Positions 26,881 through 37,303 of a DNA stretch of 64,000 nt are shown piece after piece. The notes beneath the pieces are model-generated. The model did not search any database and was not told where the DNA came from. It was given only the letters and a program-made list of their open reading frames with translations. This DNA is from Acinetobacter pittii (lineage in GTDB: Bacteria > Pseudomonadota > Gammaproteobacteria > Pseudomonadales > Moraxellaceae): NCBI RefSeq assembly GCF_034067285.1, contig NZ_CP139286.1, forward strand, positions 1,426,001-1,490,000, read 5' to 3'. The position numbers and the translations under genes are program-made. Each line of letters opens with the position of its first letter. Position 1 is the stretch's first letter.

Positions 26881-27798
26881 TTAAGCTTTTAGATTTTCAT
26901 TCAATAAAAATTCGACTAAAGCTTTTTGAGCATGAAGACGATTCTCTGCTTCATCCCATACTACTGCATTTTTATGATCGAGCATGGTTTCAGAAATTTC
27001 TTCACCACGATGAGCAGGTAAGCAATGCATGAATAAACAGTCAGGGTGAGCAAGACTCATTAATTTTTCGTTAACCTGAAAATCAGCAAAGGCTTTTTCA
27101 CGAAGTTTTTGTTCTTCTTCTTGGCCCATGCTTGCCCATACATCTGTCACAATGAGATCAGCATTTACTGCTGCATCTTCTGCATTATCAAAAAGCTCAA
27201 CACAATGACCAAACTCTGCTAAAAATTCAGGTTTAGGTTCATATCCTTTTGGTGATGCAATCTTAAGTTTGAAACCCATCATATGTGCAGCTTCAATATA
27301 TGAGTTACACATATTATTGCCGTCACCGATCCACGCAACCGTTTTGCCTTCAATACTACCGCGATGTTCAATATACGTTTGTAAGTCAGCAAGTAACTGG
27401 CATGGATGATGGTCATCAGTTAAGCCGTTAATCACAGGAACTTTTGAATAAGATGCAAAACGTTCAACAATGTCATGACCAAAGGTACGAATCATCACAA
27501 TATCAAGCATGCTTGAAATTACACGTGCTGAGTCCTCGATTGGTTCGCCACGTCCCAACTGTGTGTCACGAGGCGATAAGAAAATCGCGCTGCCGCCAAA
27601 TTGGTTAATACCTGCTTCAAAAGAGATACGTGTACGCGTACTAGATTTCTCAAAAATCATTCCCAATACTTTACCGACAAAAGGCTGATAGACCTTATTG
27701 TCATGTTGCATTTTTTTTAGTTCGCTTGCGCGTTCTAAAATGCGATTAAGTTCTAGAGTGGATAGATCACGTAAAGTCAGGAAATGTCTTAGAGCCAT
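26881..27798 (-). CDS. argF: Ornithine carbamoyltransferase
   Basis: 305 residues. Makes citrulline from ornithine and carbamoyl phosphate in arginine synthesis. Carbamoyl phosphate site FEKSSTRTR, ornithine site region [11 protein letters not shown], and [10 protein letters not shown] near the C-terminus. Stands alone with its own terminator. No arc genes are near, so the biosynthetic role is favoured. Confidence 0.95.
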   Translation of the reverse strand: MALRHFLTLRDLSTLELNRILERASELKKMQHDNKVYQPFVGKVLGMIFEKSSTRTRISFEAGINQFGGSAIFLSPRDTQLGRGEPIEDSARVISSMLDIVMIRTFGHDIVERFASYSKVPVINGLTDDHHPCQLLADLQTYIEHRGSIEGKTVAWIGDGNNMCNSYIEAAHMMGFKLKIASPKGYEPKPEFLAEFGHCVELFDNAEDAAVNADLIVTDVWASMGQEEEQKLREKAFADFQVNEKLMSLAHPDCLFMHCLPAHRGEEISETMLDHKNAVVWDEAENRLHAQKALVEFLLNENLKA

Positions 27799-27910
27799 GT
27801 AGCTACTCCATAATAATTGTTTTGAAATACAACAATTATCTGTTGTTGGCTGGGTGGATGTGGGAAAAAAGAAGTCTACTATACTATAAGCATTTTAAAA
27901 TGCAAAAGAA

Positions 27911-28564
27911 TTAGACTTTATGATGGCCCTTTAAGAAAATATCTACACAATAATTAATATAATCAATGACTTCTTTCTCATTGGGAGGGAGGGGCATTCC
28001 CATAATCATACGCCATTCAATATCGCGTAAAATTCCAAAATACATTAGTGAAGAATAATCTGGAGATGCGCAAAAAATTTCTTCAGCTTGATGAGAAAGT
28101 AGAAGTGCCTGAGCAATTGTGTTTTGTACATCTTGAGCACACTTTTCATATAAGTATTGGCTCAAAGTTGCATTGCATTGGGTTTGCTCAATAACTAGAC
28201 GCAAAAAAGCGATATGTTCAGGTTGAATAATATGAGTATAAAAACGAATAAGCGTTTGAACTAAATAATCGCGTAGAGAGGTTTGTGAGGGCTGAAAAGG
28301 GATGCAAATATCTTTAAAGAACATTTCACGGCGATAGTCGCAAATTGCTGTGAATAAACCATCTTTATTGCCAAAATACTTATATATTGAAGCTTTTGAA
28401 CCACCCGCATGATTCACAATGTCATCGAGTGAAACAGCATCATATCCTTTATCCAAAAACAGCTCGGTTGCGCTTAACAATAGTGCTAAACGACGTTCAA
28501 TACCGCGACGTGTTTGTGGTTTATCACATACTGAGTGATGTGACTCAAGGACTGGATCATGCAT
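27911..28564 (-). CDS. TetR family transcription regulator
   Basis: 217 residues. The N-terminal HTH is typical: LLLSATELFLDKGYD, SLDDIVNHAGGSKASIYKYFGNKDGLF. The C-terminal ligand domain is not diagnostic (about residues 80-217). It is 112 bases upstream of argF on the same strand with no obvious partner gene; the target is unknown. Confidence 0.9.
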   Translation of the reverse strand: MHDPVLESHHSVCDKPQTRRGIERRLALLLSATELFLDKGYDAVSLDDIVNHAGGSKASIYKYFGNKDGLFTAICDYRREMFFKDICIPFQPSQTSLRDYLVQTLIRFYTHIIQPEHIAFLRLVIEQTQCNATLSQYLYEKCAQDVQNTIAQALLLSHQAEEIFCASPDYSSLMYFGILRDIEWRMIMGMPLPPNEKEVIDYINYCVDIFLKGHHKV

Positions 28565-28778
28565 ATAATTTCATAACAACGGTTAACTTTGCCTATCTAG
28601 TATAGCAAAACTATCTTTAAGGATGCTTGTTGCTATTTTTTTAGGTTAACTGCTGAACAATACATGGCTAATTCAATAAATAAACTAATAGAAAATATAA
28701 GCTTAGAGTGGGTTGTAGGTGGGTAATATGATGTAACCTTATGTTTATTTAGAATTTAATGAAAAATTGCTAATAAAA

Positions 28779-28811
28779 ACAAAGCGGCTAAGAATGACTT
28801 AACCGCTTTGA
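28779..28811 (-). terminator. Terminator of ntrC
   Basis: CAAAGCGG and CCGCTTTG form the outer stem, TAAG/CTTA the inner part. T-rich sequence follows on the minus strand. It is 20 bases beyond the ntrC stop. Confidence 0.7.
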
Positions 28812-28829
28812 ACTTAACTCATAAGCTTT

Positions 28830-30323
28830 CTAGGCTTCAGTTTGAGTAATTTTATGCTCATCTTCTTCATCATCATCTGCAGAGTCCATTCCAAGTTCTT
28901 TTAACTTGCGAGTTAGGGTATTACGACCCCAACCTAATAGTTCTGCTGCGTGACGTTTGCGTCCGCGTGTTTGTTGTAATGCCGCGTTAATCAACGTGCG
29001 TTCAAACATTGGCGTAGCAATATCCAAAATTTTCATTTCACCATTCTTAAGCTTTTGAATGGCCCATTGATTGAGTAGTTCATCCCAATGGTGTAGGGAG
29101 ATACGTTCAAAGGAAGGTGCCGGTTGTCCAGAGTCACTATTCTTTTGTAAGGGAACCTGTTTGAGTTCTGATGGTAAATCTTCTGGATAAACTTCACGAC
29201 CAGTGATCATTACAGTTAACCAACGGCATGTATTCTCAAGTTGTCGAACGTTGCCGGGCCATGGTAACTGTTGCATATAGTCTGTGGTTTCGGCACGTAA
29301 GATTTTGGGACTTACGCCAAGTTCTTTACCTGCACGCGCAAGAAAGTGCTGAGCAAGCATTGGAATATCTTCGCTACGGTGAGCAAGTTTAGGAATGTGA
29401 ATACGGATCACATTTAGGCGATGATATAAGTCTTCACGGAAGCGACCTTCATTTACCAGTTTTTCTAAATCCTGATGTGTTGCCGCTACGATTCGAACAT
29501 CAACTTTAACTGGAATATGTCCACCTACACGATAAAACTCACCATCAGCGAGTACGCGCAGTAGTCGAGTTTGTGTTTCAAATGGCATGTCACCAATTTC
29601 ATCAAGGAATAGTGTTCCACCATTTGCTTGTTCAAAGCGACCTTGATGTTGAGTGTTTGCACCTGTGAAAGCACCTTTTTCATGTCCAAATAACTCAGTT
29701 TCAATCAAGTCTTTTGGTATTGCTGCCATATTTAAAGCAATAAAAGGTTTGGCGCGGCGTGGGGAATGCTTGTGTAAAGCATGAGCAACTAACTCTTTAC
29801 CTGTACCCGATTCACCATTAATTAAAACGGTAATATGGGATTGAGACAAACGACCGATAGCACGGAAAACTTCCTGCATTGCAGGAGATTCACCAATAAT
29901 TTCTGTTGATTGAAGAGGTGAAGCTGTTTTTGTAGCTTCTTGTTGTTGTAGTTTGTTGATATGCAGAATTGCACGATTGACTAAAGCTAAAGCCTCATCA
30001 ATATCAAAAGGTTTTGGTAAATACTCAAATGCACCTGTTTGATAGCTTGATACAGCTGATTCTAAGTCAGAGTGCGCTGTCATAATAATGACAGGTAAAT
30101 CTGGATGAGAATTTTTGACTTTAGATAAAAAAGTTAACCCATCAATTCCAGGCATTCGGATGTCAGTTAAAATGACATCGGGAGCATCATGATGCAAACG
30201 TTCCAGCGCAGTTTGAGCTTCTTCAAAATTGGTAACGTCAAATCCTTCTTCTTTAAAGGTCTTTTCCAATACCCATCGCATGGCGCGATCATCATCAATA
30301 ACCCATATTTTATTTCGCGACAC
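28830..30323 (-). CDS. ntrC: Nitrogen regulation response regulator NtrC
   Basis: 497-residue sigma-54 activator that turns on nitrogen-scavenging genes when phosphorylated by NtrB. Receiver domain with phospho-acceptor Asp54 (LTDIRMPG), AAA+ domain with Walker [10 protein letters not shown] and the sigma-54 contact GAFTGA, then a Fis-type HTH at the C-terminus ([18 protein letters not shown]). GTG 30323 is chosen because GGGAG lies 7 bases upstream; it overlaps ntrB by 14 bases. It probably controls the nitrate block at the start of the window. Confidence 0.95.
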   Translation of the reverse strand: MSRNKIWVIDDDRAMRWVLEKTFKEEGFDVTNFEEAQTALERLHHDAPDVILTDIRMPGIDGLTFLSKVKNSHPDLPVIIMTAHSDLESAVSSYQTGAFEYLPKPFDIDEALALVNRAILHINKLQQQEATKTASPLQSTEIIGESPAMQEVFRAIGRLSQSHITVLINGESGTGKELVAHALHKHSPRRAKPFIALNMAAIPKDLIETELFGHEKGAFTGANTQHQGRFEQANGGTLFLDEIGDMPFETQTRLLRVLADGEFYRVGGHIPVKVDVRIVAATHQDLEKLVNEGRFREDLYHRLNVIRIHIPKLAHRSEDIPMLAQHFLARAGKELGVSPKILRAETTDYMQQLPWPGNVRQLENTCRWLTVMITGREVYPEDLPSELKQVPLQKNSDSGQPAPSFERISLHHWDELLNQWAIQKLKNGEMKILDIATPMFERTLINAALQQTRGRKRHAAELLGWGRNTLTRKLKELGMDSADDDEEDEHKITQTEA

Positions 30324-31419
30324 GGTCTGACTCCCAAGGTAAATATAAGCTAAAAATTGTTTTTCCAGGAACAGATTGGCATTCAATCATTCCGTTATGT
30401 TGATGCATAATATTCTGTGCAATACTCAGGCCAAGCCCGGTACCTTTTGCTCGTCCAGTAACCAAAGGATAAAACACAGACTCCAAAATGCTTTCTGGGA
30501 TGCCTGGTCCATTGTCCTCTATATCGACTCGTACAGTAGAGCGATTGAGTACACCATTAATTGTGACAAGACGTTGTATGCGTGTGCGTAGAATTAGCTC
30601 CGGTTCATGATCTATAAAGAATGCTTTGTTTTCTGTTATAGCTTGAATTGCATTTACACTAATGTTGAGCATAACTTGAATTAATTGATCACGATCAGCA
30701 TTAACATCGGGTAAAGACAAATCATAATCCCGTATGATTTTAATTTTCTTCTTTGTCTGATTAGCAATCAGTGAACGTACCCGCTCTAAAGGTTCATGTA
30801 CATTAACATTTTCATAACTTGGAAGTTGTCTAGAACCCAACATGGTATCTGCCAAGTTTGTTAAGCGATCTACTTCATTGATAATGACATCCGTAAATTC
30901 CGAATAACTCTTATCGTTTAAACTTCGAGCCAGTAATTGAGTGGCACCACGAATACCTGCAAGTGGGTTTTTAATTTCATGGGCAACGCCACGTACAAGC
31001 TGCCTAGCCACTTGATGTTGTTGTACCAGATTTTCTTCTTTAGAAATCTTTAACATGCGATCAATCGGGTTGAGCTCAATCAAAAGTAATGGATGATAAC
31101 TTTTACCGGTATTTAATTGAGATACTGTGTAATCAACATGAAGATCTTTAAAGTTGACATTAATAACAGCTTCTCGACGAGTATAGGGTTGACCGGTTTT
31201 TATGGTGTTTAATAACGCTTCATGTGTATTAAAAGTATCATCAGGTGCATGAAGTAGGTTTAGAACGGGCTGTCCTGAAGCTCGAAGCAAACTAATATCA
31301 AATAGTGCTTCGCAGGCAGAATTTAAATAAAAAATATTTAAGTTACTATCGATCAATAAAATCGCAGTAGTTAGGTTGTCTACCAATAGGCGATAGTCGA
31401 TAGGGTTGTGTTGATCCAT
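30310..31419 (-). CDS. ntrB: Nitrogen regulation sensor kinase NtrB
   Basis: 369 residues. A PAS domain (about 10-115) is followed by the H-box VAHEIKNPL with His147 and an ATPase domain (DNGPGIP, GTGLGLS). It has no membrane segment, so it is cytoplasmic and reads nitrogen status through PII protein. It overlaps the ntrC start, which couples translation. Upstream region carries NtrC-type sites. Confidence 0.95.
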   Translation of the reverse strand: MDQHNPIDYRLLVDNLTTAILLIDSNLNIFYLNSACEALFDISLLRASGQPVLNLLHAPDDTFNTHEALLNTIKTGQPYTRREAVINVNFKDLHVDYTVSQLNTGKSYHPLLLIELNPIDRMLKISKEENLVQQHQVARQLVRGVAHEIKNPLAGIRGATQLLARSLNDKSYSEFTDVIINEVDRLTNLADTMLGSRQLPSYENVNVHEPLERVRSLIANQTKKKIKIIRDYDLSLPDVNADRDQLIQVMLNISVNAIQAITENKAFFIDHEPELILRTRIQRLVTINGVLNRSTVRVDIEDNGPGIPESILESVFYPLVTGRAKGTGLGLSIAQNIMHQHNGMIECQSVPGKTIFSLYLPWESDRVAK

Positions 31420-31621
31420 TAGCGAATCGTTCCTGTCTTAAAATAGCGCAATGGCATCTTCTTGGTTATCGGATTTTCACCGTTATAGAACATGAACGAT
31501 GCAAAATATACGCCAACTTTGTTTATGGGTTATTTTAAAGTTTTAAGGTATTTAAAAACGCGCTGAAATCGGTCTTTATATCTATTGATCAAAACTGATG
31601 GCTTAAAAATAGATAATAACA

Positions 31622-31679
31622 TGAACCAACTTGGTGCAAAGGTGAGTTTTGGTGCAAATGTTGGTCGTATTTTGGTGCA
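31622..31679. promoter_or_regulatory. Likely NtrC binding region between ntrB and rimO
   Basis: TGAACCAACTTGGTGCA at 31622-31638 is a near-perfect inverted repeat, differing at three positions from the enteric NtrC box TGCACCAAAATGGTGCA. The half-site TTGGTGCA recurs at 31649-31656 and 31672-31679. The 341-base gap 31420-31760 holds no gene. Autoregulation of ntrBC is the simple reading. Confidence 0.6.
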
Positions 31680-31760
31680 TTACACAAAGAGTAGGCTTTC
31701 CACCTATGCTTGAGGCAAGAAAAGACATACAATACGCGCATTCAAGTGGAGCGCAGATTC

Positions 31761-33104
31761 ATGAAGACCCCCAAAGTCGGTTTTGTTTCTTTAGGTTGTC
31801 CTAAGGCATTGGTAGATTCTGAACGAATTTTAACTCAGTTAAAGACTGAAGGTTATCAAGTTGCATCAGATTATGATGGTGCTGATTTAGTAGTTGTTAA
31901 TACCTGTGGTTTTATTGAATCTGCGGTACAAGAGTCGCTAGATGCAATTGGCGAGGCCATGAGTGAAAATGGTCGAGTAATCGTTACTGGATGCTTAGGT
32001 AAAGACGAAGATAAAATTCGTCAAATGCATCCAAACGTTTTAAAGGTTACTGGTGCAGCAGCTTATCAAGATGTGATGGAAGCTGTGCATGAATATGTGC
32101 CAGCACCGCCTAAACATAACCCATTTGTTGATTTGGTTCCTGAACAGGGAATTCGTTTAACACCTAAACATTATGCTTACTTAAAAATATCTGAAGGCTG
32201 TAACCATCGTTGTACCTTCTGTATTATTCCAAGTATGCGTGGCGATCTTGTTTCTCGTCCAGTCGGAAGTGTACTGGAAGAAGCTGCTGCGCTTAAAAGA
32301 GCAGGTGTTAAAGAAATTTTGGTTATTTCTCAAGACACATCAGCTTATGGTGTAGATACCAAATATAAGCTTGATTTCTGGAATGGCCAACCTGTTAAAA
32401 CAAAATTCTTTGATATGTGTGAAGCACTAGGCCAACTTGGCATCTGGGTGCGCTTACATTATGTTTATCCATATCCACATGTCGATGCAGTTATTGACTT
32501 AATGGCACAAGGTAAAATCCTACCTTATCTTGATATTCCATTCCAACATGCAAGCCCGCGCATTCTTAAGTTAATGAAGCGTCCGGCTCACAGTGAAAAT
32601 ACACTAGAAAAAATTAAATTGTGGCGTGAAAAATGCCCTGAACTTGTGATTCGCTCTACATTTGTGGTGGGATTCCCTGGCGAAACTGAAGAAGATTTTC
32701 AAATATTACTCGATTGGTTAGTTGAAGCTGAACTTGATCGTGTAGGCTGCTTTACCTACTCACCAGTAGAAGGCGCTACGGCAAATGATTTACCCGATCA
32801 TGTGTCTGAAGAAATTAAGCAAGAGCGTTACGAGCGCTTTATGCAAGTGCAGCAACAAATTTCTGCTGCCAAGTTGCAAAAACGTATTGGTCAAACGATG
32901 ACTGTATTAGTCGATAGTTTGGAAGATGAATATCCTGTTGCTGTTGCACGTTCTTATGCGGATGCTCCGGAAATTGACGGTAATGTCTTTGTAGAAGATA
33001 TCGATAAGAGCACTATTCAACCAGGCGATATGTTGGAAGTCGAAATCACCGATGCGGATGAATACGATTTATTTGCAAAGTTAATTAAAATTAAGTCGGT
33101 CTAA
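31761..33104 (+). CDS. rimO: Ribosomal protein S12 methylthiotransferase
   Basis: 447 residues. Radical SAM enzyme that methylthiolates Asp88 of S12. N-terminal MTTase domain starts [16 protein letters not shown] with conserved Cys residues, the radical SAM cluster is CNHRCTFC, and a TRAM domain closes the protein. ATG 31761 is chosen: TGGAG lies 9 bases before it and the family N-terminus begins here, 17 codons after the longest start. Confidence 0.95.
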   Translation: MKTPKVGFVSLGCPKALVDSERILTQLKTEGYQVASDYDGADLVVVNTCGFIESAVQESLDAIGEAMSENGRVIVTGCLGKDEDKIRQMHPNVLKVTGAAAYQDVMEAVHEYVPAPPKHNPFVDLVPEQGIRLTPKHYAYLKISEGCNHRCTFCIIPSMRGDLVSRPVGSVLEEAAALKRAGVKEILVISQDTSAYGVDTKYKLDFWNGQPVKTKFFDMCEALGQLGIWVRLHYVYPYPHVDAVIDLMAQGKILPYLDIPFQHASPRILKLMKRPAHSENTLEKIKLWREKCPELVIRSTFVVGFPGETEEDFQILLDWLVEAELDRVGCFTYSPVEGATANDLPDHVSEEIKQERYERFMQVQQQISAAKLQKRIGQTMTVLVDSLEDEYPVAVARSYADAPEIDGNVFVEDIDKSTIQPGDMLEVEITDADEYDLFAKLIKIKSV

Positions 33105-33154
33105 TCGATAACGATTCAAAAAGCATTCAGTTTAAGAGGTTTTGGAGCAAACTC

Positions 33155-33883
33155 ATGGCGGAAACAATTAGCCCCCGTTATTCACGCATTTTATTAAAAC
33201 TATCTGGTGAGGCATTGTCAGGTAATAAAGATATGGGTATTGATGCCCAAGTTCTTGATCAAATGTCCCTTTCGATTGCTCACTTAGTTGGTTTGGGCGT
33301 GCAAGTGGGTATCGTTGTTGGTGGCGGTAACTTGTATCGTGGCAGTCAGTTGCAAAAAGATGGCTTGGTTGGTCGTGTTACTGGCGATCAAATGGGGATG
33401 CTTGCAACTGTAATGAACGGTTTGGCTATGCGTGATGCATTGGTTCGCCGTAATATCAGAACTCGTCTTATGTCTGCATTACCAATTGGTACGGTTGTAG
33501 AATCTTATTCAAGTCGTGATGCGATTCGTCATTTGAGTCAGGGCGAAGTTTGTGTTTTTGTTGCTGGTACAGGAAATCCATTCTTTACAACTGATACAGC
33601 AGCATGCTTGCGCGGAATTGAAATTGAAGCGAATTTAATTCTAAAAGCAACCAAAGTAGATGGCGTATATAATAAAGATCCAAGTAAATACGAAGACGCA
33701 GTTAAATACGATCATTTAACTTTTGATCAGGTATTAGATGAAAAGCTTGGTGTTATGGATTTGACAGCTATTTGTTTATGTCGTGACCATAATGTGCCGC
33801 TACAAGTTTTTGATATGAATAAATCAGGTGCGCTATTGTCAGTAGTAATGGGCGAAAAAGAGGGTACACGCGTTACTAAATAA
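33155..33883 (+). CDS. pyrH: UMP kinase
   Basis: 242 residues of the amino acid kinase family. Makes UDP from [12 protein letters not shown] at the N-terminus, GGGNLYRG and [12 protein letters not shown] are family hallmarks. TTTTGGAGC precedes the ATG. In most gammaproteobacteria rpsB-tsf lie before pyrH; here rimO does. Confidence 0.96.
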   Translation: MAETISPRYSRILLKLSGEALSGNKDMGIDAQVLDQMSLSIAHLVGLGVQVGIVVGGGNLYRGSQLQKDGLVGRVTGDQMGMLATVMNGLAMRDALVRRNIRTRLMSALPIGTVVESYSSRDAIRHLSQGEVCVFVAGTGNPFFTTDTAACLRGIEIEANLILKATKVDGVYNKDPSKYEDAVKYDHLTFDQVLDEKLGVMDLTAICLCRDHNVPLQVFDMNKSGALLSVVMGEKEGTRVTK

Positions 33884-33968
33884 TGTACGTGTTGTTGAAA
33901 GCTCTTTATACTAGCGCTAAATTAAATTTGTTAAATACATTCTTGAATAAATAAGTAAGGTAGATCAT

Positions 33969-34523
33969 ATGATTAACGATCTGAAAAAAGACAGCGAACA
34001 GCGTATGTTAAAAACTCTTGATTCTTTGGAACAAGGGTTTGCTAAAGTTCGTACCGGCCGTGCACACCCATCAATTTTAAATGGTGTGATGGTTCCTTAC
34101 TACGGTTCTGATGTGCCTTTAAATCAAGTAGCAAACGTAGGTATTGAAGATTCTCGTACACTTGTTGTTCAACCATTCGAGCGTACTATGGTATCTGCTA
34201 TTGATAAGGCAATCCGTGAAAGCGATCTTGGTTTAAACCCGATTACGGCAGATTCAATTCGTGTCCCTTTACCTGCATTAACTGAAGAAACACGTCGTGA
34301 CATGCAAAAAGTTGCACGTAGTGAAGCTGAAAATGCAAAAGTTGCGATTCGTAATATTCGCCGTGATGTGTTAGGTGATATTAAAGCGTTATTGAAAGAA
34401 AAAGAAATTTCTGAAGATGATGAGCGCCGTGCAGGTGAGGATATTCAGAAAATTACAGATAAATATGTTGCAGAAGTAGACAAACGTCTTGCAGCGAAAG
34501 AAGCAGAATTGATGAAGGTCTAA
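33969..34523 (+). CDS. frr: Ribosome recycling factor
   Basis: 184 residues, family length. Splits post-termination ribosomes with EF-G. Diagnostic [11 protein letters not shown] and VRVPLP-type segment ([14 protein letters not shown]). An AAGGTAG site precedes ATG. Follows pyrH by 85 bases. Confidence 0.97.
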   Translation: MINDLKKDSEQRMLKTLDSLEQGFAKVRTGRAHPSILNGVMVPYYGSDVPLNQVANVGIEDSRTLVVQPFERTMVSAIDKAIRESDLGLNPITADSIRVPLPALTEETRRDMQKVARSEAENAKVAIRNIRRDVLGDIKALLKEKEISEDDERRAGEDIQKITDKYVAEVDKRLAAKEAELMKV

Positions 34524-34528
34524 ATTTT

Positions 34529-35281
34529 ATGACCGATTCAGAAGAGTATCATCTTCCTAAGCATGTTGCCATCATCATGGATGGCAACAACCGCTTTGCA
34601 AAAAAAAATCAAATGCAAAAAGGCGATGGACATCGAGAGGGTAAAAATGTTCTTGATCCTATCGTTGAACATTGTAAAAAAACGGGTATTCGTGCTTTAA
34701 CGGTTTTTGCATTTTCAAGCGAAAATTGGAATCGACCACAATTTGAAGTCGATCTGCTTATGAAGCTTCTTGAAGAAACTATTCATGAGCAAATACCTCG
34801 CATGAAGAAATTCAATATTGCTTTGCGTTTTATTGGTGATCGTTCTCGATTACCCTCACACTTAGTTGCCTTAATGGAAGATGCAGAGCAACAAACAGCA
34901 CATCATGACACTATGACCTTAACTATTGCCGTGAGCTATGGTGGGATGTGGGATATTGCAAATGCAGCAAAACAAGTTGCTGAAGCAGTTTCTCGTGGTG
35001 AATTTGGTGCTGATCAAATAAATGTTGATTTGTTCGAAAAATATGTCAGTCTAAACGATCTGCCAGCTGTGGACTTATTGATCCGTACAGGTGGAGATTA
35101 TCGCATATCTAACTTTTTGTTATGGCAAGCAGCGTATGCGGAGCTGTATTTTACTGATACTTTATGGCCAGAATTTACAGTACAAGAATTCGATCATGCA
35201 TTGAATGTTTTTTCAGGGCGTGAGCGTCGTTTTGGCAAAACATCTGAACAAATTCAGCAAGAGAAAATAGAGAACTTATAA
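34529..35281 (+). CDS. uppS: Undecaprenyl pyrophosphate synthase
   Basis: 250 residues. Cis-prenyltransferase that makes the C55 carrier for peptidoglycan and surface sugars. AIIMDGNNRFA with the catalytic Asp, TVFAFSSENW, and RTGGDYRISNFLLWQ. It starts 5 bases after frr and overlaps cdsA by one base. Confidence 0.96.
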   Translation: MTDSEEYHLPKHVAIIMDGNNRFAKKNQMQKGDGHREGKNVLDPIVEHCKKTGIRALTVFAFSSENWNRPQFEVDLLMKLLEETIHEQIPRMKKFNIALRFIGDRSRLPSHLVALMEDAEQQTAHHDTMTLTIAVSYGGMWDIANAAKQVAEAVSRGEFGADQINVDLFEKYVSLNDLPAVDLLIRTGGDYRISNFLLWQAAYAELYFTDTLWPEFTVQEFDHALNVFSGRERRFGKTSEQIQQEKIENL

Positions 35282-36105
35282 TGTTAGAGCGGATTGTTAC
35301 CGCATTGGTACTTGTTGCAGTTGTTTTAGGCTGTATGTTTGCTACGCAATCACATTATCCAATGTTGGTTCTTATGATTGTAGCAGCAGGGGTTGCGGGG
35401 TATGAATGGTATAAATTAATGCCTCGTGAAACTGTAAATGCTGTAAAGCCTAAAGCTTGGTGCTACGGTCTGCTTGTTGCATTCGTTTCAGGTGTTGCCT
35501 TATTTTTCCATGATATTGCCTTATTGTTGTGGTCTGCCTCAATTTTGACTTGGCTTGTAAGCGTTTATTGGGTCAAGTCTTTTCCTGAATTTGATGGTTG
35601 GTATAACGCGACTTTGTATGTAATTGGCATAATTTTAGTCTGTGCTGCAGTAACTTCAATTTTTGTCGTGTGGCAAAGTTCACCATGGTGGTTAATGTAT
35701 CTGTTCTTGCTTGTGTGGGGCGCAGATAGTGGTGCTTATTTTGTTGGTCGTAAATTTGGTAAAAGAAAGTTAGCTCCAACCGTAAGTCCGAACAAATCAG
35801 TAGAAGGGTTATATGGTGGTATTATCACCACTATATTGGTTATGCTGGTTGTGCAATATAATTATTTAAATTTAACTTTAATCCAGCAAATTCTATTTCT
35901 TATATTGTCACTCATTACAGTATTTGGTTCAGTTTTGGGTGATTTATTTGAGTCAATGATTAAACGACGTGCTGGTATTAAAGATTCTGGACGTGTACTA
36001 CCTGGTCATGGTGGTGTCTTAGACCGTATTGATTCTTTACTTGCTGCAGCCCCGATTTTTGCAACGGGAATGTATATATTAAAACTTATTGGTGTAGATT
36101 TATAA
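35281..36105 (+). CDS. cdsA: Phosphatidate cytidylyltransferase
   Basis: 274-residue inner-membrane enzyme that makes CDP-diacylglycerol. Multiple hydrophobic helices and the C-terminal CDP-alcohol signature region GDLFESMIKRRAGIKDSGR with PGHGGVLDRIDS. Overlaps uppS by one base and abuts dxr. Confidence 0.95.
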   Translation: MLERIVTALVLVAVVLGCMFATQSHYPMLVLMIVAAGVAGYEWYKLMPRETVNAVKPKAWCYGLLVAFVSGVALFFHDIALLLWSASILTWLVSVYWVKSFPEFDGWYNATLYVIGIILVCAAVTSIFVVWQSSPWWLMYLFLLVWGADSGAYFVGRKFGKRKLAPTVSPNKSVEGLYGGIITTILVMLVVQYNYLNLTLIQQILFLILSLITVFGSVLGDLFESMIKRRAGIKDSGRVLPGHGGVLDRIDSLLAAAPIFATGMYILKLIGVDL

Positions 36106-37302
36106 ATGACACAATCTGTTTGCATATTGGGTGTAACCGGTTCCATTGGGCAAAGTACCTTAAAAATTTTAAATCAACATCCTGATAAGTATTCAGTATT
36201 TGCAGTTTCCGCTCATAGTCGAATTTCTGAATTGGTTGATATATGTAAACAATTCCAACCAAAAGTTGTAGTTGTTCCAAAGCAAAAAGTTGATGAATTA
36301 GCAGCTTTATTTGTAGAAAATGAATTACGAAATATTGAGATTTTGACTGATCAGGAAGGGTTGGTAAGTATCGCATCTCACCCTGATGTGGATGTGGTTA
36401 TGGCTGCGATTGTTGGTGCAGCAGGTTTATTGCCAACATTAGCGGCTGTAAAAGCTGGTAAACGCGTTTTGCTAGCTAATAAAGAAGCTTTGGTAATGTC
36501 CGGTGAAATCATGATGCAAGCAGCACGTGATCATCAGGCATTATTATTACCTGTAGATTCAGAACATAACGCTATTTTCCAATCATTACCTCATAATTAT
36601 TTAGAGGCTGAAAGAAATGGACAGCCGCAACAGGGCGTATCAAGAATCTTATTGACCGCTTCAGGTGGCCCATTTCTAAATCATTCGTTAGAACAATTAG
36701 AAAAAGTTACCCCACAGCAAGCCTGTAAGCATCCGAACTGGTCTATGGGGCAGAAAATCTCAGTTGACTCAGCTACTCTTATGAATAAAGGGTTGGAGTT
36801 AATTGAGGCATGTCATTTGTTTTCAATATCTGAACATTTTGTTACAGTTGTTGTTCATCCACAAAGTATTATTCATTCTATGGTGCAATATGTTGATGGT
36901 TCAACATTAGCGCAAATGGGTAATCCAGATATGTGTACTCCGATTGCTCATGCATTAGCATGGCCAGAGCGTTTACAGACTAATGTTCCTGCTTTAGATT
37001 TATTTGAGTATTCTCAACTTAATTTTCAAGCACCGGATATCCAGAAATTTCCTGCACTTGACTTGGCACGTCAGGCAATGCGTGCAGGAGGGTTGGCACC
37101 CACTATTTTAAATGCTGCAAATGAGATTGCTGTTGCTGCATTTTTAAAGGAACAGATTGGATTTACAAATATCCCACAAGTGGTAGAGCATACTTTGCAA
37201 AAATTGGAAAACTCAGTTGCTGATAATATCGAGTCTATTTTAAATAAAGATGAAGTAGCACGACAAGTAGCACAGCAGTATATATCAAGTATAGGAGGCT
37301 GA
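36106..37302 (+). CDS. dxr: 1-deoxy-D-xylulose 5-phosphate reductoisomerase
   Basis: 398 residues. First committed step of the MEP isoprenoid pathway, target of fosmidomycin. NADPH motif GVTGSIGQST, metal/substrate site LPVDSEHNAIFQ, and SGGPF and NKGLELIEA. The ATG follows the cdsA stop directly; rseP starts one base after its own stop. Confidence 0.96.
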   Translation: MTQSVCILGVTGSIGQSTLKILNQHPDKYSVFAVSAHSRISELVDICKQFQPKVVVVPKQKVDELAALFVENELRNIEILTDQEGLVSIASHPDVDVVMAAIVGAAGLLPTLAAVKAGKRVLLANKEALVMSGEIMMQAARDHQALLLPVDSEHNAIFQSLPHNYLEAERNGQPQQGVSRILLTASGGPFLNHSLEQLEKVTPQQACKHPNWSMGQKISVDSATLMNKGLELIEACHLFSISEHFVTVVVHPQSIIHSMVQYVDGSTLAQMGNPDMCTPIAHALAWPERLQTNVPALDLFEYSQLNFQAPDIQKFPALDLARQAMRAGGLAPTILNAANEIAVAAFLKEQIGFTNIPQVVEHTLQKLENSVADNIESILNKDEVARQVAQQYISSIGG

Positions 37303-37303
37303 A

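Noticed and set aside
30323..30386. Longer NtrC N-terminus
   Set aside because: The extra residues are not receiver-domain sequence; GTG 30323 has GGGAG upstream and puts the phospho-acceptor at the usual Asp54.
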